The notes under the pieces were generated by a model. It ran no database searches, was not told where the DNA came from, and saw nothing but the letters and a program-made list of their open reading frames with translations. Shown in pieces: positions 24,401 through 36,400 of a DNA stretch of 60,000 nucleotides. The stretch comes from Owenia fusiformis (Eukaryota; Annelida; Polychaeta; Sabellida; Oweniidae): assembly GCA_903813345.2 (NCBI GenBank), contig CAIIXF020000007.1, forward strand, positions 20,511,564 to 20,571,563, given 5' to 3'. The position numbers were made by a program, and so were the translations under genes. The stretch's first letter is position 1. Every line of letters begins with the position of its first letter.

Positions 24401-27400
24401 CTCTGATATTTTTACGGAGAATAGATAACTCAAACGAGTTCACTCGACCAGTTTTATCATCACGCTCACAGCTGTGAGAAGGCTGTATAATTTGCTATAG
24501 GTTTACCTTGTAATGGGGAATAAAAAATTCAAGTAATATAATTATTTCACATATACACAAATATGTCTGTGTGAAGTAAAATACAAATACAATGCGTTCT
24601 ATAATATTTTTGGGGTTATGGTATGAAATATCCGCTTTAAAAAAGCAATTTAATTTTGATGTATCATGTGGATTAGTAGACGTTCTGATTGGATTCATTG
24701 AACAGACAGGCTAGGTTCCAATTGAATCATTTTGAATGTGTGTATTTTTAATATTTTAATCCACAGTGTCAAAAAAACAATAATAATGCTATATTGGTAA
24801 TCGGAAAGATTCCACTTACCACGATTTCAAAAAATTGTAAATAGATAATATTATTCTTGAATTATGGTCATTTGTTTCAAGGAATCTGGAGGCTCGTTCA
24901 GCTGAGCTGACAAAATCATCAAGATTTACGGATGGTCCATCTGTTGGCTGCTCATTGTCACTTTCAAGGAATATTAATGGCTCTGAAACTTGTAGCCTTG
25001 CCCAAGTCGGTATTTATTTACTTATCTGATCTTGAATTATTACAACCTTAAACAATCCAATGCATCATCGCTGATATTATGCTAAGTTATTCAGCGGTTC
25101 CGAGATTTCCATAATACCTAGGCTACCTAACGGTATCGCAAAACCATATTGATTGACAATATGGACATGGACACAACGTGTGACTTCAGGCTGATTGACT
25201 AATCAAAACGTTATCAGGTTGTCCTGCATAAAAAAGCAAACAAACCGTCTAGGACTTGAAATTCAATGATCTGATCGAGTGTTTCTTGAGAGTTACAATA
25301 TATTATGTTATTAAATGTACATTGGAATATAAGCAGTCATTAATACTCGTCTAAATGAAATCATGCAATTCAATGTTGATTCAAAATCAAAACTGAATTC
25401 TCGAAGAAATGCACAAAAACCTAGTCCGGCATTTGTAGGCTCGTCGTTGATTTGTCAAATTTTACCGACAAAAACATTGGGTCGGTAAAGCACGTGGCTT
25501 TCTCTTGGGTACAAGGTGGTCATAATAGAAATCAAGATAAGTAAAAGAGACCGACTTGGGCAAGGCTATGAAACTTGATTTGTGGGTATTCCAGTGGGTC
25601 GATGGGTCTTTTGCTCTGAATTCACTTCATTGGCGTACCTAATTTCAACATTTTCATTGTCATCATTACATGTTATGGACCCGTTTTTCAAATTAACAGT
25701 ATAAGCGATAAAACCATAGTTTTTGGCTCACACAGTAAGCCTATGGGATCGACCAGGCGTCCTTCCATTGATCCGTCCGTTGGTCCGTCCGTCTGTCAAC
25801 ATTTGCTGCACAAATTAAAACTGCTATTCGGATTGAGTCATTTCCACATTCATTTTATGCATATCCACAATGTCTATTTGACCTATCATCGCCAGTTCGC
25901 TCAGTTTCCGAGAAATTGCTGAATTTTAAATTTCGAGAAAAATCGATCTGATAATAGCCTTATAGAAAGTCAAGAGAAGTGAAGAAAAGATTGAAAAATA
26001 CCAGTCCAGTCCATTTCCAGGTCCAGGTCCAGGTCCAAGTCAAGGTCCAGTTCAGGTCCAAGTCTTATCAGGTTTTATCTAGGTCAAAGGTCAAGAACTA
26101 GGTCAAATCCAGTACTTTGTCATTTTTTCAATTTTCTCACTCGTCCTTCAATATTTTTGCTCCGTTTTTTTAATCATGTTCCTTGGAAAAAAGCTAATCC
26201 CTACAGGCAAGTTGTTTTTGATCACTCTTACCGTTTTTGAGATATGGCATCCGAAAAGTAGGTCACAATAAAAACTTCTTGGAATTCAATGTATGAGTCC
26301 AAAGAATCCGAATCTGCAAACCAGATTTTGATCCGACTTCCGGTTCGAAAGTTATGGCATTGTGAAATCTCAAAAATCGCTATTTTGGTATCCCATGTTA
26401 AGTCAATGGGGCTTGAGAAAATTATCAATTGTAACAACACAACACTAGATACAGCTTGGATGCAGCCAACTTAATAAGAACCTACAATAGAAGCCGTCCT
26501 CAAAATCTACTTTCCTTCAAAATTTGGACACTAAAAGGCCTAGGTCAAATTCATAGTTTTTCCTTTGACTACAACAAATCATATCTGAACCAACAACAAA
26601 GGACTCATCTTTCATTGATCTCATATTTACCAATACTTTTGTTTGAAAATCAGGATATACATTCCTCTGAAGGTTCTACACTGTGTGAGCAGGACCGTAG
26701 GTCCTTTATTTCATCTGTAATGGCATTTTCCAGTTGATGGGTTTATATATAGTATTTCCAATTTTTCATGAGGGTTTTTTTAGACTACTTGTAATGGGGT
26801 GGCTAATTACTTTAATGAATAGGGAATATTTATCCGAACAATGTATACAAAGAAAATCTGGCCAGTTGTCCATCAGTAAATAAATCATCATGATAAAAGT
26901 GTAATTTATTAAAGCATCCATTTGTTACCGTTCTGAATCCAAATGATACATAGGTGCATCCATTTTATACATATATGTTGACGTTTACGAAATGTTTTTC
27001 AAATATCTTCTCTATAACAGGAATATGGTAGCTGAAACTTTCACACATTGTCATACTATGTATATTGAATATGTATGCAAGATTTCAAGTCACAATGTTA
27101 AGTAGAAACTCTGAGATCACTTACCTCGATTTGCTGTCATATTTTTGCAATGATCCCATTCCCTATAATGTACGCGAGTACCCACGATACATTGCATATA
27201 AATGACTGCATCCACATAGATCGACTAGCCACAGTGTTACAACTGCAGAGGATGCTAACGAATAGGAGCATTAAACGTACATGGATATGGATATCGGGAA
27301 AAAATTCGTCATCCTACTTAGTATATTAAACCATTGTTCTGAATACTAAATAAACGTTCATGATCAGATTAGTTAAAAACGGCTTTTCAGAATCAGATAA

Positions 27401-30400
27401 GGGTCAACTGTTGAAATTCGGAAGCTTCCAAAAGCAAGTGACGGGGAAAATTCCTCATCACGTTCTTCTCGATCTGTTGATTTAATTTGATCATTTGCGT
27501 CGGTTCAATACTCACTGGTACTGCACTCTTCAAAATAGTTATTGAAACAGTCCATTTCGCTACATTCGAAGTTACGATTTTTCTTTTTTAAGCTGTAAGC
27601 AGAATTTTCGCGAAATTTTTTTTCGTCTTCATCTTTTGAACAAATTGTTCGCAAACGTGTAGATTTTCTTAAACGATGACACTGACACACGTTTGCGATA
27701 AAAATGTCATGGAAATTCTTCCTGCAACTCGTGAGAATAAGGAAAACAGAAAAACCATAACTTCGAGGTTCCGACATTTTGTTGCCAAAGCGGACCGTTT
27801 CGGAAGAGTGCCGTACTAGTGAATGCTGTCAGCGCCGTCGTTTTCATGCCCTCTTAGTATTTTCAAAACTCTTTTCCAGATGCTTCGTGATATTGCTTAC
27901 GGTGCCCGAGTCATGGAAATTGCTGGACTTTGTCTTTCCCTGCTCGCTATAGCGATATCTTTATTTATATTTTTCTACTTTAGGTAAGTAATCTCAAAGT
28001 TAGGGTAATCCATAAGTTTCCCATCCAGACTGACAATAACCTAGATTTTGCCACTATTGGACTTGATCATCCTTTATTAACATAGGATATGTAATTGCAT
28101 AAAAATGACCTGATTAATTAAACTAATTGATATGGCGCTACATAATCAATGATATGTTAATGCGTGACGTTTTGCAGGCTGGTGGTTCATCCATATTACC
28201 TGATTTATTCAAATTGTATTTGCAGAAGTTTAAAAAATGCACGGACCCGAATTCATCGTAATTTATTTTTGGCTATTTTGATCCACATTATCATAAGCCT
28301 TTTTGAAGCCTTGGATTGGTTCATATCTACAACGTCACACCCGCGAAGCTATTTGATTGGCCAAGGTGGAGAGATCTTTCAAACTGTAAGTATTATCTGA
28401 AATGTGATTTGTTAAAAATAAAATATGACCGAAAACTGATCCTTTAGGATCAATCATATATTTGTTTAATTCAGAATTAAGTCACCCAACGATAAAACAA
28501 TACCAAATGTCAGCAACAGTTGGCCAGTCATTTTAGATTAAAAATAGTTAAGCAAAATTGCTGTGTAAGTATGTAAAATAAGAATGATGGAATTTAATTT
28601 TTGCGTCATTAGACTCACCTTTCGAAAGGGTACAATTAGTACCCAAGGAGGATTGGCTCCCAGAATCGAAGTCGATATTTTCCAACAATGAAAACGCCGA
28701 GATGTCGTTATTTTCTGAAATTTTAACCGATTATAAATTCAAAATAAACAGTTCAAAAGATTCGAACCAATATCTCGATCATTTCCTGTGAGTTTTGGAA
28801 TTTTTCGTTAGGAAATAAGACCAAAATTCACGATTCAAATGTTGAAGTGAACAAAATGGCGGCTGTTGGAATTCAAATTTTGTAGCACGACATGCCCATA
28901 TATGGGACAGAATATCGATGTTGCACTCTGGGAGCCAATCCTCCTTGATTAGTACCGTTGCAGCAAATTCTGATTTGGACCACCTAATGCCTTTAAGCTT
29001 AACAAAATTTATTTTCTCTTCTTGCAGGCGATTCTATGCGAGATCTTAGTGTCTATAAAGGAGTATACGAAGACAGTTATGTTTATGTGGATGTTGATAG
29101 AAGGGATACAGCTCCACAATATGATTGCAATCTCTGTATTCTCTAATAAACCAAACTATAAACTATTTTACGCATTGGGCTGGCGTAAGTATATATAGTG
29201 TTATATTGATGATAACAAAAATGTTTGAAATAATTCCTCTATAAACACTGCTACCCACCTAGTTACACAGACGTATCGTCAGTGTATCATGGCGGAACTA
29301 CTTCCGGGACTAGGTTTCGGTAAGATTTTTTTTATTTCCCGATTTACACCTACTTATAAGTCACGTTGTGGATAACTCGAAGTTAAGGAAGATAGTCTAG
29401 TTTGAGAATGTGTCGATGGTTTTAGGGTTTTTATGTTAATGAAGACACAATTCACGTATTTAGTCCCTCGCTTTTGTTACACTGACGAACGACCGATATC
29501 AGTGTAATATTGGCAATATTAATGCCGATCGTCAGTGTAACAAAAGCGAGGGACTAAATATGTGAAATGCGTCTTCGTTAACATACCAAACCTAAAACCA
29601 TCGACACATTCTCAAACTAGACTATCTCCCATAACTTAGAGCCAAATTATAATCCACATCGTGACTTATAAGTAGATGTAAATCGAGAAATAAAAATATC
29701 TTACCAAATTCAAATCCTGGAAGTAGTTCAGCCATGATACACTGACGATACGTCTGTGTAACTAGGTGGGTAGCAGTGATAAACGTATGTTCACTATATC
29801 TAGTTAAAGTTGAAAAGATGACTGAGTTAAATTTGAAAAATTGACCGAGTCAGTCAATTTTTCAACTTTAACTAGCTTTATAGAAAGCACATGCAATGAA
29901 ACAACATATAAGAAATAAAACAATTAATATGAATATGAATGGAACATCTCACAATGAATAAAATGTATATGTATTTCATATGTACATAATATATAATAAG
30001 ATAGTATAATGAATAATATGTCCTTGTGTGTTTCAGTTTTCCCTGCTTTGCCAACTCTAGTTTGGTCCATATTAAATGCTTGTACATATGCTCGAAAGTA
30101 AGTGTAAAATTTCACCTTTCTTTGAGTTTATCTTGAATGTTAGTATGTAAGCACAAGTGGCAACATAAGAGAACTCGAAACAATGCCTATACGCATAATA
30201 TGCGATCGTATTACACAGGACAATAGAGTACTGACTGAGGGTTTTCATTCTTCATAGGACGTGTTATATTAGTCTTGCTTCAAGACTTTGGACCTCCTCT
30301 CCTTATCTACTTCTTTAGCACAGCCTGGTGTTAAAGTGTCTTTCAAATACAGATGGAATATGTTTTTACTCTTTATTTTTTTTTCATTTTGACCCACAAT

Positions 30401-33400
30401 ATTTCTTAAATAAATTTTATATATGGCACTTAAACCATATTTAGTATTTCCAAGGTTTTTAATATTTAGATGAAATCATTGAAAGTCACTTTAAGTAGAT
30501 AATTGGTGGGGTCCAGGGTCTTAAAGCAAGACTAAGGACGTGTATGGAAAGCTCTCAATTATATAGTAATACTCTCTAAAACACTAGATTATACTAATTG
30601 TAAATCACTTGGCTTTGCTTAGAAGAAAATCTAATATTTATAAACGTTTGATTAATTTGTTTAGGTGCTGGTCATTATATCATTTCATCAAGAGTTATTG
30701 GATTATTGAAGCCCCACGAGCAATTGTAATATCAGTGAGTATTGTTATTTATACTTATCATTAACCGCTCATAAAGAGACTAATGTTTTAATAGAACTAG
30801 TTTATTGTGTAAATAGATTTTGATTACGATGCTAGTAAGAGGGTGATATTGATTTGTGTGCTTTTTGTACTACTTGATTCCAGAATCAATATCTACTTGC
30901 TAGTGCTAGCTTCCAAGTGACTAGGTTCATTCTTTAAAATCCATGATGATATGTTCGTGCAACGTCAGTTTCCTAGTACTGCTAGTTCAATTTTCTAGTA
31001 CGGCTGGTTCAGTGTCCATTTGATGCTAGTTCATTGTCCTACTGCTGCTTTTTCATTATTCTATTACTGCTAGTTCAGTGTTCTGGCACTGCTGGTTCAT
31101 TGTTCTAGTACTGCTAGCTGATTTTCATAATACTGTTAGTTTATTGTCCTAGCACTTCTAGCTCATCGTCCTGTTTGTGCTAGTTCATTGACCTACTAAT
31201 GCTAGTTCATTTTCCTGGCATTGCGAGCTCATTGTGCTAGATCACATCCCATGAATGTATTACGTCTAGATAGCATTTTACATTTTATATTCCCTGCTGC
31301 CACGTTAAGTTAGGGGTGTTACTGCTGGTTCATTTCGTCTAGTTCTGCTTGTTGATTTTCTTAGATATGCTACTTTATTGTCCCAAGAACTGCTAGTTAT
31401 TGTCATAATAATGCTAGTCCAATAGTTGTCGATTATTTCATTATTGGTAAGACTTCTTTTAACCTAAAGAACAACAAATATTTAATGGGGCAAATACATG
31501 ATCGCAATACTGCAATAGAATCGTGAAAAATTGACACATATTTCATCGCTTTGCTATCTGATTTTCAGCTCAATCTCATATTCCTTCTCAACATCATTCG
31601 AGTGCTTGTCACAAAGATGCGAGATAGCAACTCTTCAGAGGCGTTACAGGCCAGGTAAGTAACAGCGAACTCAAATATTTGACATAAAATTGCACAAAGG
31701 GAAACACTAGAAAATCAAATACTGTATATAAACCTCTATTAGATATGAAAATTGTCACTGGGGGTAGACGGAATCTATGGATGGTTGATTGGTAAATTGG
31801 TTTAGGTAAGATTATTTGATACCACAGTACTATCCTTTGGTAAGTGACTGATGTCAAGACGTGACATCAAACCATGATGATAAACATGTATTTGTTCAAG
31901 ACAGTCAAGTTCTCGAAAATAAAATTTAGTCACGATTCGTGAACTGCAAACGTCTTTTATTGTTAAAGACAGCTGAATTTCAGGCTTGTGATCTACGAGA
32001 CACAACCCCATGGTTGTGTAAATGATGAACGTCCATAGTTTCATGGATAACGTCAATTAGCTCTAGGTCTTAATTGTTTTGTGAGTAAAGGTGTTCTGAC
32101 TTTTGAGTGTGTTCTTGCAGCATTGAGCCATTGATAGTCCCCGATCTGATTTCCAAAAGGGCTCTAGAAAAGGGGTTTTGTTGTCCGGTACTTTCCCACA
32201 TAAAATGATTGTACCGTTTGAAAGAACAGACTTCCCTCTTAAAGAAAACACCTCTTCTATTGATGTAAACAGGGGCAAAAGGCACCAAAACGGGGTTAGA
32301 CAAGGTGGCATTCTGAAGTCTCACTTTCTTGTCATCACGATTCCAGGTAAACCATTAGACGGATTTACTTCAAATTTTCACACATGTTGCATGGTAAGAA
32401 GTTCTAGAGCTGATTAACTTTGCGGCGGCCATCTTGCATTCTGGCGGCCATCTTGGAATTTTTTCAGATAAATATTGTCATCGCGATTCCACAAAAACCA
32501 CATAACAGATGTACTTCAAATGTTCACACATGTAACATGGTAAAAAGTTCTAGACCTCATTATTTTTTCGGTGGCCATCTTGCATTCTGGCAGCCATCTT
32601 GGAAGTTTAAAGATAAATCTAGACATCACGATTTCAGGAAAACCAAACGGATTTACTTCAAATTTTCACACATATTACATGGTAAGAAGTTCTAGAGCTA
32701 ATCAACCTTTCGGTGGCCATCTTGCATTCTGGCGGCCATCTTGGAAGTTTTTTATGATAAATCTTGTCATTGTGATTCCAGGAAAACCACTTTACTGATT
32801 TTCTTGAAACTTTTACACATGTTACAAGGAAGGTTACATGCTACCTTTTATATTGATATAAACAGGGGCAAAGGGCAGTAAAGTGGGGTTACACAAGGTG
32901 GTATTCTAAGGAGAATGTTATCTATTTTTCTGTATTTTAAACCACATAATTTGACATAAATGCATATTTGGTGTATGATATCATGTTTTATATCGATAGA
33001 AACATGGGCAAAAGGCGTTACAATGGGGTAACACATGGTGATATTCTAAAATACATATTTTTACTCTGCTTCTGTACTTTATACCACTTAAATGCATTTT
33101 GTGTATGACATCGATTGATTTTTAGAATAAATAACTACATTTCATCAAAAAGAAAAAAGATTATTGAAAACGTCAAACATTTCTTTGAAATCCATTATTG
33201 CACAGCGATTTTTGAGATTGAAATGTATGCTAAATTGGCCTTGATCTGAGTATATAACGGAATTAAAGCTCTTTTAAAAAAAAAATTTGATTCAAATAGT
33301 GATAATTTATTTACAAATATAATTTCAAGTGATAATACCATCATACAACGACATCTTGGTAAATTTATATATCACTCATTTAACAATTTAGAATAGTCAG

Positions 33401-36400
33401 CATATTTTGTACATCACACTTAAAAATATTCTGCCTCTCTTGTATGCTTTCAATATGCATATGGAATTTTTGTACATTACTTTGTAAATGTAGAAGTAGT
33501 TTTAGTTAGTCTTAGTGAGTAGTTGTGACTAATGTAATCATGTAATGATACAATATGTCATTAAAAGTTATATATAAACTAAAATGTAAATGTGTGGAAA
33601 ACCTTTCACTGTGCATCATGTCAACGAAATGTTCTTCATGCAGTTGAATTATCTTCTGGACAGGTGATCACACAGAAGGAGAGACCTGCGTATCATATCC
33701 TTACTAAATATAAACAAAAATGACAAATGAGAAAGGAAAAAAGTGTAAAGCAACCTAGTGGGAAAAGCAAACTGTAAAGTGTAAAACTGGCAAACAAAAA
33801 TCAAACCTGAATATCCCAAGACAATAATCTAATATGGGAATAAACAGCATCCACACCGTTCAATGACCAATTCCTCATCAACGACCACAACTCCGAGGGA
33901 CATTCCATTCATACTGAAGTCATTAAAATACATGTGGAAGAAAAATTGAAAATAATGATATCCAATACTCATACGATCAAAAATAGTTGTAGATACTATA
34001 GTACTCATAAAAGCTGCAGATAACGTTTCTTCATCGGGAAAGCAAGCTGTCTCTTAGTCAGATATTAACTAACGAGCTGGTTCAGAGCACCAGCATGTCA
34101 AACTATGTGAATGGGCTCTGTATCCACAATGTTGCGAGTTCGAGACACATGTGCTTTGCGTTTAATAATCAACAAAAATCACTTAAACCTGCACTAAAAC
34201 TGTGTGTCAGATCGATATAAGTATAGGGTTTGGAAACTAATTGTACCAACAAAAAGAACTTAAAAAACACTGCTACAATATCAACATAAGCTTTCAATAG
34301 TAGTGACGATGCAGAAACATGCAAAATGTCACCACACCTTGTTAAGTATACAGTACACATTAACTACTGAACAGTGTCAAGATAAACGTTCGAAGCTATT
34401 ACAATATGTCACCCAATCACTAGTGGTGGTGACATAAAAATAATGTATAGAAAAATCTACTGAACCAAAATAAACTATGTGATAGAAGAACTGATTGTTT
34501 ATTCATGTTATATAAAATCAAATAAATATTTTTTTTTCGTTGTGTTAGTTACACCAGTAATAATAAACCTGTTTATAAAGTGGTGTTAACTAAACTATAA
34601 AATTTAACAGTCATAAAACCTAAAAAAATATACCAGGAAGGGACCATTGTAAATGTATAAAGTGTGAAAATTTGAAGCAAATCTGTAAAGTTTTTTTCTG
34701 GAATCGTGATGACAAGATTTATCTACAAACTTCCAAGATGGCCGCCAGAATGCAAGATGGCTATCGGAAAGTTAATCAGCTCTATAACTTCTTACCATGT
34801 AACATGTGTGAAAATTTGAAGTAAAACTGTTACGTGGTTTTCATGGAATCGTGATGACAAGATTTATCTAAAAACTTCCAAGATGGCCGACGGAATGCAA
34901 CATGGCCACCGAAAAGTTAGTCAGCTCTAGAACTTCATACCATGTAACACGTGTGAAAATTCGAAGTAAAACTGTGAAGTGGTTTTTCTGGAATCGTGAT
35001 TACAAGATTTATTTATAAACCTTCCAAAATGGCTGCCAGAATGCAAGATGGCCACTGAAAAGTTAATCAGCTCTAGAACTTCATACCATGTAACATGTGT
35101 GAAAATTTAAAGTTAATCTGTTAGGTTGTTTTCCTGGAATCACGATGACAATATTTATCTAAAAAAAATTCCAAGATGGCCGCCAGAATGCAAGATGGCC
35201 GCCGCAAAGTTAATCAGCTCTAGAACTTCTTACCATGTAACATGTGTGAAAATTTGAAGTAAATCCGTCTAATGGTTTACCTGGAATCGTGATGACAAGA
35301 AAGTGAGACTTCAGAATGCCACCTTGTCTAACCCCGTTTTGGTGCCTTTTGCCCCTGTTTACATCAATAGAAGAGGTGTCTTCTTTAAGAGGGAAGTCTG
35401 TTCTTTCAAACGGTACAATCATTTTATGTGGGAAAGTACCGGACAACAAAACTTTTTTTCAGAGGGTCCAGATCAGGGACTATGACTGATTGTGTGTAAA
35501 ATAACATTATAAAAGGCATGCAAGTCGTCAATTGAATGCTTATCCATATTATATGGAAGCAGTTATTGCGCATAACTAGAGGTTTGTCTCAGAACAAGAT
35601 TCCACAAAGATTTAGAACTGTAATTAAAACTGCTATAAAATAGTAATGGGCAAGTAAGAGCTGATAAATGCTACTAAAAAGGACTTAGGATAATAATTAT
35701 AATCAACTGTGATGCATTCAAACACAATTCAATTAGTGGGCAGCTTCGAAATACCTGCTTTGATAAACTGAAATTCTTGGCACAACTTAAAGAGGTGCAT
35801 TTCATAAAAATTTCATGAGTTTCTTAAAGGATATAAAACATTAATCGCTCCATAATAGACTTCTTACACAAGCGATCTTGTGGGGATCATATTGCCTTAA
35901 TACTATACTAGGATTATGAAATACTTTGGTGAACGTAGTTAGAATGATATCGCAATTATTTTCCTTTCTATTTTACATGAGGTGCTTGTGACATGATTAA
36001 AACGCCATTCATCTTTTCTTGTTTCAAGGTTTGCCAAGTTGTCAATTTACTATCCTAGTTTTTAATAACATTTTCGTGAATGGATGTTTTGATATCATAG
36101 ACCGTTTTCTTGCATCTTCAGTGATTAGAATGTGCCAGACACATACCAGCCTTGATTCAAGCTTTACTTTTGAAAATAGATTGCCTTTTCAGATTGGCAA
36201 CTCAGTATGGGGGTAGGGGTGTTCGATATTGTTTCATTATGCATAGAACCAACGTTTTAGGGTTTTGGAATATTCTTCCCTTTTTTGACTATTGCCCTTG
36301 TACAATGTATATTATGTACAGTGTATTTAGATATTTTAACATTTCATGTTTTTAAATAATAGTGTAGTCTCACAGGTATCGATTATTGACTATCCTTTTC

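Larger units (their letters stand above)
32134..35483. mobile_element. 3.35-kb inverted-repeat (foldback) element with tandem-repeat arms, PDFR intron H
   Basis: The left arm 32134-32830 and right arm ~34630-35483 are inverted copies: ATAGTCCC near the ends, TTGTCCGGTACTTTCCCACA, then tandem ~145-bp units each carrying two CCATCTTG/CCATCTTGG motifs. The left arm has three units and the right arm four. A second internal motif (AACAGGGGCAAA..GTGGCATTCT) recurs at ~32265, 32857 and 33000. The ~1.8-kb spacer is AT-rich with no transposase. Tandem arms plus a single-copy middle is the architecture of foldback elements. Confidence 0.8.

Noticed and set aside
32178-32417. 79-codon frame duplicated at 35210-35449 on the other strand
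   Set aside because: Identity is explained by the inverted-repeat arms of the foldback element, not by conserved protein.
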